A stretch of DNA of 64,000 nt from Buchnera aphidicola (Microlophium carnosum) (GCA_011752475.1 CP048747.1:62001-126000); one strand, 5' to 3'; numbered from the stretch's first letter, positions 25,775 to 36,776 are shown. Numbers and translations are program-made. The notes: a model not told the origin generated them from the letters alone.

Positions 25775-28680
25775 ATGAGTATATATCAGAGATGCTTATC
25801 TAAATCTTTGATTTTTTTTTCTACGTTCTTTGTAATTTTTTTATTATTTATAGAAAGTAATATTGGATTTAAATATTTTTTTAATTTTACTAGTCGTTTT
25901 TTTATAGGATTAAAAGCAGAAGAAATATCGGGAAATTGGCGTGATTTTACTTTAAAAAATGCTGAATATAATGCTTTTGGTATTTCAATGAGAACAAATA
26001 GTGTACATGTGATTCTAGATACTCAATCTCTATTTAAAATGGAAACAAGTTTTAAAGAAATTAAAACAAAAACTTTGATCGTTTCATCAGAAAACAATAT
26101 ATCCCATAATTTTTTAAAAAAAAATACATCTCTTAATATTTTTAAAAAAAATATTTTTATAAAATATCCCTTAATTTTTCGAAAAATACATGCAGATAAA
26201 ATTTTTTTTAAATCGCCAGGAGTACATATATGTTTTTTAAATGTTTTAAGTAGTATAGAGTTAGTTAAAAATAATATTATTTTTTCACCTACTTATATAA
26301 ATTCTATTTATTTATCATCAAAGGTTGATTTAAAAAAAAAAATATTTTAAATCATTCAACTTTGAAAGAGAAATTTAATAAATATAAAAAAATATATAGT
26401 TTTTTACAATTTTTTTCATATGAACAAAAAAACTTTATTCCCTTAAATATTAATTTTAAATCTTTAAAATGTAATAAAATAAAATTTATAGATTATAAAA
26501 ATAATAATGTCTTTAAAGTAGAGTTCAAAGCTAAAATAGAAAATAGTATTTTAAAAATAAAGAATCTAAAAATAGATTCTTCTTTTTTAAAAACAAATTC
26601 TTATGGAAAAATTTTTTTTAATAATCATGGTTCAACTTCATGTTTTATCAATACTGGAATAATGACGCCGATATTTCATAACAAAATTATGCATGTTTCA
26701 TTTACAGCAGGTTTAAGTACTCATAATAAATTTAAATTTAAATTAAAATCTAAAGATTTATATAATATTAAAATTTATGGATTAGTTTTTTTAAACAGTG
26801 TAGATTATCCATTTTTTATAAAATTAAAGAGTAACAATTTATCTTTACCAATTAAAAAAGATTATATATTAAAATTAGATAATTTTAATGGTGTTTTGAA
26901 AGGAAAAATTAATAATTATTTTTTATCTTTAAAAAATATTTTTACTCTACAAGGTTTTCCTTCAATATTTATTGATATTAAAGGAAGCGGTAATTTACAG
27001 AATATATTTTTAAAAAAAATTAAATTTATTCCAGTTAAACAAAAAAATTTTTATAAAAAAATAATTAATTTAAAAGAAAATATTCAACATAATAAATATA
27101 TATTAAAATTAATAGGAAAAATGAATATAGCAGGAAACTATGATAATAATATAAGTAATTTATATATTCCTAAAATACATTTAGATGGTAATATCATAAG
27201 AAAACAATTCTCTGTACTAGGCTCTCTATACTATAAAAACTTTAATTGTATAGATATTCCTGGAATAGATTTATTTTTAGGAAAGAATAAATTACATTTC
27301 AATGGTTCGTTAGGAAACAAATATAATATTTATTCATCTTTTTATGCTAATAATTTAAATTATTTTACACCTAATTTAAAAGGTAGAATTAAAGCAAAAT
27401 TAAATTGTTACGGCGATTATTTATTTCCTACTATTACCAGTCAAATTTTAGCTAGTGATTTAGATTGGAATAATACATATTTAAAAAATATAAAAATATC
27501 TACGAAAATAAATATGAATAATAAATTTTTAGGAAAAATATTAATAGACGCAAAAAAAATTCATTTTAATAATTTTTATATTAATACTTTACGTATTCAC
27601 ACTTGTTCTTATAATAATAAACAACATTTTTCTTTTTTATTAAAAAGTCATAAACTATATATAAATTTAATAATCAATGGATTTTTTAATAAAAAAACAG
27701 GAAATTGGAAAGGTTTTTTTAAAAAAGTCAAGATTCAAACTTTTTTAGGACAAGTCAATGCAAAAAAAAATAATTTAATTAATTATTATGATTCTAATAA
27801 TAATATCAGTAATTTTTATCAAGAAAATATTAGAAAAAGAGATAATTTTTTATCCTTTTTACATAACATAAAAATATCTTTTTTTAATATATTTAATCCA
27901 GAACTGCTGAATTTTAAAAGTGAATTATCTATTAATTCACAATTTCAATGGAAATTGAAAAAAAATATTTATGATAGTAAATTAATTCTAATAGGCAATA
28001 ATATAAAATTAGAAAAAAAGATCAATAAAAAAATTTTTATTGAAAATATAGATTATTTTAAAATATCTATTCATTTAATAAATAATGATTTGAAAAGTAA
28101 ATGGATGGTAAACAAGATAAGAGACTCATTGCAAAAAAACAGTATCGTAGGATATTTAAATATTATAGATATTTATGATAAAAAAAATATAGAAGGTGAA
28201 TTTATTGTTGATCATTTCCCTTTTTCTTTTATAAATTTTTTTACTTTAAACTTTAAACAAGCAAATGGTATTTTTCAAAGTAAAATAAATATTTTTGGTA
28301 CTTGGTATCAGCCTAAAGTTTCGGCTGATGTTAGTTTTCAAAATATTTTTATCAGAAGTAATAAAATATTAAAGTATATAACTTTATTTTTTCCTTATTT
28401 TTCAGGAAAAATAGATATTATAAAAATTAATCAAGAAATTATAATAGACAAAGGAAATATATTATTTACACTACATCCATTTCTCAAGAATTCTACTAAT
28501 ATAGAATGGACTATTGCATTTAATAGTAAAAAAATATCAGTTTTGATTTTTCCTAAAATAAAACTAAAATTTTCTTCTCAATTGAATTTGCACTATTTAC
28601 TTTCAAAATATGATTTAATTGGATATATAAGATTTTTATTATTTTATTTTAAAATTAATGAAAAAAATTTTATTTTTTAA
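25775..28680 (+). CDS. tamB: TamB-like translocation/assembly protein, frame broken at an A11 tract, C-terminus shortened
   Basis: TamB is an inner-membrane-anchored, beta-rich protein that spans the periplasm and moves lipids or helps assemble outer-membrane proteins. The first 191 codons match the TamB N-terminus: a membrane anchor, then GLKAEEISGNWRDFTLKNAEY, parallel to the E. coli GGWRDLTL segment. They stop at 26348-26350 right after an A11 run (26332-26342). The next frame is open without interruption from the A tract to 28680 (about 780 codons) and continues the TamB alignment (IHLDGNIIRKQFSVLG, IPGIDLFLGKNKLHFNG). One extra A restores a single frame of about 970 residues. The last ~250 residues of E. 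coli TamB, including the end of the conserved C-terminal domain, are missing. Likely functional through slippage, but a decaying gene cannot be excluded. Confidence 0.82.
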
Positions 28681-28714
28681 ATATATTACAAATATTATTT
28701 ATATCAAAAAAATA

Positions 28715-29248
28715 TTATTGTTGTTGCTTAGCACGATTATATGCATTTTTAATTTCTAATTTCGCATCTTGACAATCTCCCCATCCAACAATTTTTACCC
28801 ATTTTCTTTTTTCTAGGTTTTTATAATGTTGAAAAAAATGAGAAATCTGTTTTTTTAATAATTCTGGTATATCTGATATATCATTTATATTTTTGTATTC
28901 TTTACAAATTTTACTTTTAGGAACTGCTATAATTTTAGCATCATCACCTGATTCATCTTGCATTTTTAAGATTCCAACAGGTTTGCAGTGAATAACACAG
29001 TTCGATTGTATTGGATAGTATGAAGATACTAAAACATCTAAAGGATCACCATCTAGAGATAAAGTTTGATTAATATAACCGTAGTTACAAGGATAAAACA
29101 TGGGAGTAGGTATAAAACGATCTACGAAAAGCATACCTGATTTTTTATCTATTTCATATTTAATAGGAGATGAGTTTGATGGTATTTCTATAATAACGTA
29201 TATATCATTTGGTATATCATCACCGGCAATAATTTTTTTGAAATTCAT
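28715..29248 (-). CDS. ppa: Inorganic pyrophosphatase
   Basis: Ppa hydrolyses pyrophosphate and so pulls biosynthetic reactions forward. From the ATG at 29248 the product has 177 residues (176 in E. coli). This start gives MNFKKIIAGDDIPNDIYVII, has AAGGAAA upstream, and avoids six extra residues from an earlier ATG. Active-site segments include KYEIDKKSGMLFVDR, YPCNYGYI and the metal-binding DGDPLDVLV, and DESGDDAKI near residue 97. It is convergent with tamB, as in the E. coli region. Confidence 0.97.
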   Translation of the reverse strand: MNFKKIIAGDDIPNDIYVIIEIPSNSSPIKYEIDKKSGMLFVDRFIPTPMFYPCNYGYINQTLSLDGDPLDVLVSSYYPIQSNCVIHCKPVGILKMQDESGDDAKIIAVPKSKICKEYKNINDISDIPELLKKQISHFFQHYKNLEKRKWVKIVGWGDCQDAKLEIKNAYNRAKQQQ

Positions 29249-29443
29249 TTTTTTCCTTAATAACAATCTTTGATTGTTCTAGTATATTAGTTAAATGAGC
29301 AAATAATCATATGACATTCAATAAATTTTAACATTGAAGAATAATTATATCTATATTTTATACAAAGTAATTTATTTTAATTTTAAGTATTTTTTAATAT
29401 AATCTTTATATATAAAAAAATATTTTTACAAGGGTTAATATAT

Positions 29444-30784
29444 ATGGAATTAATTAAGGAAATCGAAAAAGAAGAATTATTTCTTATGAATGTAGTTAAA
29501 GAAACTCTTCAACTATCTAAAAATAAAAGTACTGCTGTTGAAGTATTTGTCAAAAAAACAATAGGTATTAGTGTTACTATAAGAAATAGTATTATTGAAA
29601 ATGTAGAGTTTAATAGTGACGGTGCATTATTTATAACAGTATATAATAAATTCTCTAAAGGTAGTGTTTCATCAAAAGATTTTAGTATCAATAGTATTGA
29701 AAAAATGTTAGATATAGCTATCAATATTTCAAAGTATTCATCTTCTGATTTTTTTTCAGGTTTGCCAGATATAAAGTTATTATGTTTCCATTGTATAGAA
29801 CTTAACTTATTTCATCCATGGGAATTTAATGTGAAAAATGCAATTGATCTTTGTGTCTCATCAGAGAAAGCAGCTTTTAAATTTGACAAGAGAATTATTA
29901 ATAGCGAAGGTAGTTTTTTTAATAGTTATGCAACTATAAATGTTTTTGGAAATAGTCTAGGTATGTTAGAAAAATATAAATCTACTCGTTATTCAACTTA
30001 TAACTGTATAGTTGCTAAAGATAAAAATTCTATGCAAAGAGATTTTGATTATTCTGTTTCAAGAAAAATAGACAATTTAGTAAAACCGGAAATATTAGGT
30101 CAAAAAACTGCTGAACGAGTCATATCTAGACTAGGTTCTCGAAAAATACATACTATGAAATCTCCAGTTATTTTTTCATCGGAAATATCTCATATCTTTT
30201 TTTCGCATCTTGTTCATGCTATTAGTGGTGATAATGTTTATCAAAAATCTACATTTTTAATTAATGATTTAAAAATGAGAATTTTCCCTGATTGGCTGAA
30301 TATCGAAGAAAATCCTCATTTAAAAGAAGGATTAGGAAGCAAACCTTTTGATAATGAAGGTGTAATTACAACAAATAAATATATTATTCAAAACGGAATA
30401 TTACAAACTTGGTTATTAAATAGTTACAATGCACGTAAACTTAAATTAAAAAGTACAGGAAATTGCGGTGGAATTTATAATTGGTTGATTTCAAATAGCA
30501 ACATATCTTTTGAAGAGCTTTTAAAAAAGATGAATCAGGGAGTATTAGTAACAGAATTAATGGGACAAGGTGTAGATATAATCAGTGGTAATTATTCACG
30601 TGGAGCAGTAGGTTTTTGGGTTGAAAAAGGAAAAATTTCTTATCCTATTAATGAAATTACTATATCTGGTAATTTAAAAAATATGTGGAATAATATTATT
30701 GATATTAGTACTGATATTGATAGTCGTAATAATATTCAATGTGGATCAGTATTATTATCTGAAATGCAGATTTCTGGAAATTAA
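29444..30784 (+). CDS. pmbA: Metalloprotease partner protein PmbA (TldE)
   Basis: PmbA/TldE pairs with TldD in a protease that matures small peptides and clears CcdA in E. coli. It has 446 residues (450 in E. coli). Long conserved stretches include ENVEFNSDGALFITVY (about 44-60), KSTFLINDLKMRIFPDWL (about 268-285) and TELMGQGVDIISGNYSRGA (about 370-388). PmbA itself lacks the HExxxH zinc site, which resides in TldD; tldD is not in this window. A hairpin and T run follow the stop. Confidence 0.96.
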   Translation: MELIKEIEKEELFLMNVVKETLQLSKNKSTAVEVFVKKTIGISVTIRNSIIENVEFNSDGALFITVYNKFSKGSVSSKDFSINSIEKMLDIAINISKYSSSDFFSGLPDIKLLCFHCIELNLFHPWEFNVKNAIDLCVSSEKAAFKFDKRIINSEGSFFNSYATINVFGNSLGMLEKYKSTRYSTYNCIVAKDKNSMQRDFDYSVSRKIDNLVKPEILGQKTAERVISRLGSRKIHTMKSPVIFSSEISHIFFSHLVHAISGDNVYQKSTFLINDLKMRIFPDWLNIEENPHLKEGLGSKPFDNEGVITTNKYIIQNGILQTWLLNSYNARKLKLKSTGNCGGIYNWLISNSNISFEELLKKMNQGVLVTELMGQGVDIISGNYSRGAVGFWVEKGKISYPINEITISGNLKNMWNNIIDISTDIDSRNNIQCGSVLLSEMQISGN

Positions 30785-30819
30785 ATTACATTCTTGAATG
30801 CTTTAAACATTAATCAATT

Positions 30820-30856
30820 AAAGGTAATAAACTTATTACCTTTATAGAAATTTTTT
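30820..30856 (+). terminator. Terminator after pmbA
   Basis: AAAGGTAATAA (30820-30830) is mirrored by TTATTACCTTT (30833-30843), an 11-bp palindrome that would fold with a slightly opened loop. A T6 run follows (30851-30856). It lies 36 bp past the pmbA stop and just outside the 3' end of the convergent RNase P RNA gene, so it may also stop that transcript. Confidence 0.65.
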
Positions 30857-30860
30857 AGAC

Positions 30861-31227
30861 TGGTGAAGTTGACCTGTAAGCCGGGTTCTGTTTTAACAGT
30901 CATTCATCTAGATTAGTAATTACTTACTAACTCAAGCAGCCTACCCAGGTTTATAAAGTACGAGCAATACGCAATAATTTATCCTATATTTGGCTTTGCT
31001 CCGGGTGGAGTTTACCATGCCATAAATTGTTACCAATTATGCGGTGTGCTTTTACCACACCTTTTCACCCTGGCCATATTTTTTATTAAAAAATAGGTGG
31101 TTTTTTTTCTGTTGCACTAGTCATAAGCTTACGCTTTCCAGATGTTATCTGGCACCCTGCTCTATGGAGCCCGGACTTTCCTCTTTTTAATTTTTAAAAA
31201 TTAAACAGCGACTGTTTGGTCAACTTC
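30861..31227 (-). ncRNA. rnpB: RNase P RNA (M1 RNA, bacterial type A)
   Basis: The catalytic RNA of RNase P, which trims tRNA 5' leaders. The complement starts GAAGTTGACCAAACAGTCGC, and contains the universal GGAAAGTCCGGGCTCC, AGTGCAACAGA, GGTAAACTCCACCCGGAGCA and GGTAGGCTGCTTGAG segments. It closes with AGATGAATGACTGT and CAGAACCCGGCTTA, then a 3' end (GGTCAACTTCACC) that pairs with the 5' end. The roughly 367-nt length is close to the 377 nt of E. coli. One stem (around 31190-31200) has become almost pure A/T. Confidence 0.98.
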
Positions 31228-31259
31228 AAGATTAATGATACATTATTCATGTAATATTG

Positions 31260-32108
31260 TCACTCTTCTTTTTTTATCACGTATTGATATAAATTATTTT
31301 TACTAATCTTATGTATTTGGGAAGTAATTAAAACTGATGTTTTTAATGAAAAAAAATTTCTTAATATTAAAAATGTATCCAAGATTTTTTTTGATAAATT
31401 ATCTGTTTTTAATTTTTTAAAACCATCAACAATAATTACTATTTCTCCTTGATAACGATATTTATCAGCTTTAAGCCATTGAAGCATTACACTTGCTTTT
31501 GCTCCATAAATAGATTCCCATTTTTTTGTAATTTCTCTTGCTATTACTACGTGTCTATTTTTATCTATTTGTTCTATTATATCTTGTATACTTTCAAGTA
31601 TCCTATATTTAGATTCATAAAAAATAATTGTTCGTGTTTCTTCTTTTAAAGAATAGAGTAAATCACGTCTTGCTTTTTTTTTAGAAGGCAAGAATCCTTC
31701 ATAGCAAAAACGATTATTTATTATTCCAGAAGCACTTAATGCTGTAATAGCAGCACAAGGTCCTGGAAGAGGAATAACTGTTATATTACAAGAATGGCAT
31801 TTTTTTATTAATATACCGCCAGGATCATTAATAATTGGAGTGCCTGCATTAGAAACTAAAGCAATTTTTTTTCCTTTTTTTAGTTCTTGAATTAAGTTAT
31901 CACTTTGTTTTTTTTCATTATCTTTATTCATTAATATTAAATAGTTTTTAATATTAAAATGTTGAAGTAAAATATTAGTATGTCTAATATTTTCAGCTAC
32001 AATTATATGAACATCTTTCAATATTTTTAATGCCCTATAACTTATATCTGAAAGGTTACCGATAGGAGTTGGTACAATATAAAGTATACCAATGTAAAAT
32101 TCATTCAT
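31260..32108 (-). CDS. rsmI: 16S rRNA 2'-O-ribose C1402 methyltransferase RsmI
   Basis: RsmI (YraL) methylates the ribose of C1402 in the decoding centre of 16S rRNA using S-adenosylmethionine. It has 282 residues (286 in E. coli). The SAM-dependent tetrapyrrole-methylase fold shows as YIVPTPIGNLSDISYRAL (about 10-27), LVSNAGTPIINDPG (about 84-97) and PGPCAAITALSASG (about 115-128). It lies 33 bp upstream of rnpB on the same strand, so read-through into rnpB is possible. Confidence 0.96.
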   Translation of the reverse strand: MNEFYIGILYIVPTPIGNLSDISYRALKILKDVHIIVAENIRHTNILLQHFNIKNYLILMNKDNEKKQSDNLIQELKKGKKIALVSNAGTPIINDPGGILIKKCHSCNITVIPLPGPCAAITALSASGIINNRFCYEGFLPSKKKARRDLLYSLKEETRTIIFYESKYRILESIQDIIEQIDKNRHVVIAREITKKWESIYGAKASVMLQWLKADKYRYQGEIVIIVDGFKKLKTDNLSKKILDTFLILRNFFSLKTSVLITSQIHKISKNNLYQYVIKKEE

Positions 32109-32253
32109 TTTTTTTATCCATAAAATATCGTTATATGTATGATGAGAAATTAAATTAATTTAAATATTTTATTGTGCATGTAAAATTGCGCTTTGATTTT
32201 TTATTACTAGTTTTTATTAGATATATAATTTTTCATAAATTTAAGGATTAAAA

Positions 32254-33474
32254 GTGAGACGAGTAGTGATAACAGGTATTGGTATTATTTCGAGCATTGG
32301 TAATAAAAAAAAAGAAGTCCTTGATTCTTTATATAATGGTGCTTCCGGAATTGTTTTTTCAGAAGAAATGAAAAAATTAGGAATGCGTAGTAACATTTGG
32401 GGTAATATTAAATTAAAAAGTATGAATATGATATCACAGAAATTGTCTCGATTTATGAATAATGCCTCTAGATATTCTTTTTTGGCGATGATTGAAGCTA
32501 TCAAAGATGCCAATATAGAAAGTGCAGAATATCAGAAAAATCCTCGTGTTGGATTAATTGCTGGATCAGGATGTAGTTTTTCAAAAAATATTATTGAATC
32601 TAATATAAATACTATGAAAAATACAGGTTTTTTAAACTATATTAGCCCTTATCTTGCAGTTAAAACTATGCCTTCTGGAATATCGGCTTGTTTATCTACT
32701 TTTTTTAAAATTTATGGAATAACTTATTCTATAAGTTCAGCTTGTGCTACTTCTGCACATTGTATTGGACATGCATTTGAATTAATTCAGTTTGGTAGAC
32801 AAGATATTATTTTTGCAGGTGGAGGTGAAGAGGTGAGTTTAGAATTAGCTAGTCAATTTGATGCAATGCGAGTGCTCTCTACAAATTTTAACAGTAATCC
32901 TGTGAAATCATCACGTGTATACGATATAAATCGTGATGGTTTTGTTATTTCAGGTGGTGCAGGAATGCTAGTTATTGAAGAATTGAGTTCTGCTTTATCT
33001 CGTTCTGCTCATATTTATGCAGAAATCATCGGATATGCAGCAACATCTGATGGTTTTAATATGGTATCACCTTCAGGAAATGGAGCGCTTCGCTGTATGA
33101 ATTTAGCAAGAAAAGATAAAAATATCTCCATTGATTACGTTAATGTACATGGAACTTCGACGAAAACTGGTGATTTAATAGAACTAAAAGCAATTAAAAA
33201 AGTGTTCTTAAATGAAAAAAAACCAATGATTTCAGCAACAAAATCAATGACAGGTCATTCGTTAGGAGCTTCAGGAGTACATGAAATTATTTATACTCTA
33301 TTAATGTTAAAATATGATTTTATTGCTCCTTCAATCAATATTGAAACATTAGAATCTTGTGCAAAAGATATGAATATTATTCAAAAAACTACAAATATAA
33401 AAATTAGAACAGCGATGTCTAACAGTTTTGGTTTTGGTGGCACTAACGCTTCATTAATAATAAAAAAATATTGA
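32254..33474 (+). CDS. fabB: 3-oxoacyl-ACP synthase I (FabB)
   Basis: FabB is the condensing enzyme of fatty acid elongation. It has 406 residues, the same as E. coli, using a GTG start at 32254 with AAGGAT upstream; the product then begins like E. coli FabB (RVVITGIGIISSIGN). The catalytic cysteine is in SSACATSAHC at about residue 163, with the two histidines in VHGTSTKTGD (about 298) and MTGHSLGASG (about 333). NSFGFGGTNA closes the C-terminal signature. All catalytic residues are in place. Confidence 0.97.
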   Translation: MRRVVITGIGIISSIGNKKKEVLDSLYNGASGIVFSEEMKKLGMRSNIWGNIKLKSMNMISQKLSRFMNNASRYSFLAMIEAIKDANIESAEYQKNPRVGLIAGSGCSFSKNIIESNINTMKNTGFLNYISPYLAVKTMPSGISACLSTFFKIYGITYSISSACATSAHCIGHAFELIQFGRQDIIFAGGGEEVSLELASQFDAMRVLSTNFNSNPVKSSRVYDINRDGFVISGGAGMLVIEELSSALSRSAHIYAEIIGYAATSDGFNMVSPSGNGALRCMNLARKDKNISIDYVNVHGTSTKTGDLIELKAIKKVFLNEKKPMISATKSMTGHSLGASGVHEIIYTLLMLKYDFIAPSINIETLESCAKDMNIIQKTTNIKIRTAMSNSFGFGGTNASLIIKKY

Positions 33475-33619
33475 TAAATATATCACTAATCATTTAAATA
33501 TTTTCAATAAAATTAATCTGTAGATATATTAAAAATATTTATGAAATTTTTTGAAAATTATTTTTATATTAAGAAAATATATATTTTTTATGTGTGTTTA
33601 TTTAATTTATACTAGTTAG

Positions 33620-33660
33620 AAAAAATCATTTTAATATTTTTAATATTAAAATGATTTTTT
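33620..33660. terminator. Long perfect hairpin after fabB
   Basis: A 19-bp perfect stem (33620-33638 and 33642-33660) with a TTT loop, starting AAAAAATCATTTT and ending AAAATGATTTTTT. The A and T tracts at the two ends make it a plausible terminator in both directions. It lies about 146 bp after the fabB stop and 113 bp before talA. Confidence 0.65.
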
Positions 33661-33772
33661 GTTATTAATATATAATGTTTTAATTAGTACTGAGTAGAAA
33701 TATATTTATTATTTTTTCATTGATATATTTTTAAATTTAAATTTTTTATTTTTAAGAAAAATGAGATTAACT

Positions 33773-34723
33773 ATGAATCAATTAAATGCTTTAAAACAAT
33801 TTTCAACGATAGTTGCAGATACTAGTGATATAGAATCTATTTGCAAGTATACACCAGAAGATGCTACTACTAATCCATCTTTGATACTTAAAGCAGTAAG
33901 TTTGAGTGTTAATCAAATTTTTATAGATCAAGCTATAGAATATGCAAGAAAGAAAGGGGGTTTATATAAAGAACAAATAATTAATGCAAGCGATAAAATA
34001 TTAGTTGATCTTGGAATAGCAATTTTAAATAAAATACCAGGTTATGTTTCTAGTGAAGTTGATGCTCGATTGTCTTTTAGTACAGAAAAATGTATTTTAA
34101 AAGCAAAAAAAATAATTAATTTGTATGAAGAACAAGGAATTCCTAGAAGAAGAGTGTTAATTAAATTAGCTGCTACATGGGAATGTATAAAAGCTGCAGA
34201 AGAACTTAAAAAAGACAATATTCTTTGCAACTTAACTCTTTTGTTTTCCTTTGCTCAAGCACGCGCTTGCGCAGAAGCAAATGTTTTTTTAATATCTCCT
34301 TTTGTTGGTCGTATTTACGATTGGTATATTTCTCAAAACTTACTATCTAAATCTTTTTCAGGAAAAGATCCTGGTGTGATATCTGTTTGTAAAATATATG
34401 AATACTATAAAAAACATAATTATAAAACTATTATTATGGGAGCAAGCTTTCGTAATATCCAACAAATATTATATTTATCTGGATGTGATCGACTAACTAT
34501 TTCACCTGTTTTATTAAAAGAACTAGAATCTAATACTGGAAACATTGATAGACAACTTAATCCTCCTAGTTCTACTTCACTTCCTCCAATAAAACTTTCT
34601 GAAGAAGAATTTCGATGGGAACATAATCAAGATCCTATGGCTGTTCAAAAATTATCTGAAGGTATACGTATTTTTGGAAAAGATCAATTATATCTAGAAG
34701 AAATATTCTCTAAAAAGATATAA
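33773..34723 (+). CDS. talA: Transaldolase (TalA type)
   Basis: Transaldolase exchanges three-carbon units in the non-oxidative pentose phosphate pathway, supplying erythrose 4-phosphate. I chose the ATG at 33773, giving 316 residues as in E. coli TalA and the family start MNQLNALKQFSTIVADTSD; an ATG four codons upstream is possible. Motifs: PEDATTNPSLILKA near residue 25-38, the Schiff-base lysine in RVLIKLAATWEC at about 132, and IIMGASFRN near 225. It is followed by tkt at 55 bp, a natural pair. Confidence 0.96.
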   Translation: MNQLNALKQFSTIVADTSDIESICKYTPEDATTNPSLILKAVSLSVNQIFIDQAIEYARKKGGLYKEQIINASDKILVDLGIAILNKIPGYVSSEVDARLSFSTEKCILKAKKIINLYEEQGIPRRRVLIKLAATWECIKAAEELKKDNILCNLTLLFSFAQARACAEANVFLISPFVGRIYDWYISQNLLSKSFSGKDPGVISVCKIYEYYKKHNYKTIIMGASFRNIQQILYLSGCDRLTISPVLLKELESNTGNIDRQLNPPSSTSLPPIKLSEEEFRWEHNQDPMAVQKLSEGIRIFGKDQLYLEEIFSKKI

Positions 34724-34778
34724 AACGTTTTTTTAAAATAAAACTTCACTAGTAATATTTTAATCTAAAGGAAAATCT

Positions 34779-36776
34779 ATGTTTTTACGAAGAGAACTAG
34801 CTAATGCAATCCGAATATTAAGTATAGATGCTGTACAAAATGCGCAATCAGGTCATCCTGGTATGCCTATGGGAATGGCAGATATTGCTGAGGTTTTGTG
34901 GAGAAACTTTTTAAAACATAATCCAAGAAATCCTAATTGGACTGATCGCGATCGTTTTGTATTGTCTAATGGACATGGTTCTATGTTATTGTATAGTTTG
35001 TTACATCTTACAGGATATGATTTATCAATAGAAGAGCTAAAAAATTTTAGACAACTTAATTCAAAAACTCCAGGACATCCTGAAACAGGTGAAACACCTG
35101 GTGTAGAAACAACTACCGGTCCATTAGGACAAGGATTGGCAAATGCTGTTGGTATGGCTATTGCAGAAAGAACTTTAAGTTCTTATTTTAATCGACCAGA
35201 ACACGATATAGTTAATCATTATACTTGGGTTTTTGTAGGTGATGGTTGTTTAATGGAAGGAATTTCTCACGAAGTATGTTCTTTAGCAGGAACTTTAAGT
35301 CTTGGAAAATTAATTGTTTTTTATGATAAGAATGGTATTTCAATTGATGGAAAAACATCTAATTGGTTTACTGATGATACAGCAAAACGTTTTGAATCGT
35401 ATAATTGGCATGTAGTAGATGCGATTGATGGTCATAATTCAGAATCTATAAAAAATAGTATAAAAGAAGCAAAATCAATCATAGACAAACCTTCAATTAT
35501 TATTTGTAATACTATCATTGGTTTTGGTTCTCCTAATAAATCAGGCACAGCAGAATCGCATGGCGCTCCACTTGGTGAAGCAGAAATTGCTTTGACTCGA
35601 GAACAATTACATTGGAAGTATCCTCCTTTTGAAATACCTAAAAAAATTTATAAAGAATGGAATTTTGTAGAAAAAGGTTCTGAACTTGAAAAAGAATGGA
35701 ATAAAAAATTTTCTTCATATCAATCTAAATATTCTAATTTATCGTTAGAATATTTACGACGAATGAAAAAAGAATTACCTTTAAATTGGAGTAAGATAAC
35801 AAATAATTATATTCATTTTTTACAGGAAAATAAAAAAAATATTGCTAGTCGAAAAGCTTCTCAAAATACATTAGAAAATTATGCTAAAATTTTGCCTGAG
35901 TTGATTGGTGGTTCAGCAGATCTATCGCCTAGTAACTTGACTATGTCGTCAGTTTCTAATTCTATTGTAGATCATTTATCTGGAAATTATATTCATTATG
36001 GAGTTCGTGAATTTGGAATGACAGCTATTGCAAATGGAATCTCTCATCATGGAGGTTTCATTCCTTATACTGCTACATTTTTAATGTTTGTTGAATATGC
36101 ACGTAATGCAGTTCGTATGGCTGCTTTAATGAATACTAAACATATTTTTGTATATACTCATGATTCTATTGGATTAGGTGAAGATGGTCCTACGCATCAA
36201 CCTGTAGAACAATTAGCTAGCTTAAGAATGACTCCTAATATAGATGTATGGAGACCTAGTGATCAAGTCGAAACAGCAATAGCTTGGAAACAAGCTATTG
36301 AAAAAAAATCAGGACCTACAGCATTAATTTTATCACGTCAAAATTTAGAACAATTTCATCGAGACTCCAAACAATTAGATAGTATTTCTTATGGGGCATA
36401 TATATTATACGATTCTAAAAAACCACTAGACGTTATTTTTATATCAACTGGTTCAGAACTGAATATTACTTTAATTGCTGCAAAAAAACTTGTGTCTTTA
36501 GGGTATTCTGTACGTGTCGTATCGATGCCTTCTACTAATGTTTTTGATAGACAAGATACTACTTATAAAGAACTTGTATTGCCATCTTATGTTACTAAAA
36601 GAATTGTAGTTGAAGCAAGTATAGAAGATTTTTGGTATAAGTATGTAGGACTCAATGGTTTAATTATTGGCATGAAAACATTTGGTAACTCAGCTCCTGC
36701 TGAAGATTTATTTAAAAAGTTTGGTTTTACTACTGAAAATATAGTTGATCAATCGATAACTTTATTAAAATCTTAA
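34779..36776 (+). CDS. tkt: Transketolase
   Basis: Transketolase moves two-carbon ketol units and uses thiamine diphosphate. It has 665 residues (663 in E. coli). Visible: the SGHPGMPMGMADIAE start region, GHGSMLLYSLLHL (about 66-78), the TPP motif from GDGCLMEG (about 154-161), REFGMTAIANGISHHGG (about 410-426) and DSIGLGEDGPTHQPVEQ near 470. The ribosome-binding site is AAAGGAAAA. A textbook terminator follows. It works with talA and gnd elsewhere in this window. Confidence 0.98.
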   Translation: MFLRRELANAIRILSIDAVQNAQSGHPGMPMGMADIAEVLWRNFLKHNPRNPNWTDRDRFVLSNGHGSMLLYSLLHLTGYDLSIEELKNFRQLNSKTPGHPETGETPGVETTTGPLGQGLANAVGMAIAERTLSSYFNRPEHDIVNHYTWVFVGDGCLMEGISHEVCSLAGTLSLGKLIVFYDKNGISIDGKTSNWFTDDTAKRFESYNWHVVDAIDGHNSESIKNSIKEAKSIIDKPSIIICNTIIGFGSPNKSGTAESHGAPLGEAEIALTREQLHWKYPPFEIPKKIYKEWNFVEKGSELEKEWNKKFSSYQSKYSNLSLEYLRRMKKELPLNWSKITNNYIHFLQENKKNIASRKASQNTLENYAKILPELIGGSADLSPSNLTMSSVSNSIVDHLSGNYIHYGVREFGMTAIANGISHHGGFIPYTATFLMFVEYARNAVRMAALMNTKHIFVYTHDSIGLGEDGPTHQPVEQLASLRMTPNIDVWRPSDQVETAIAWKQAIEKKSGPTALILSRQNLEQFHRDSKQLDSISYGAYILYDSKKPLDVIFISTGSELNITLIAAKKLVSLGYSVRVVSMPSTNVFDRQDTTYKELVLPSYVTKRIVVEASIEDFWYKYVGLNGLIIGMKTFGNSAPAEDLFKKFGFTTENIVDQSITLLKS

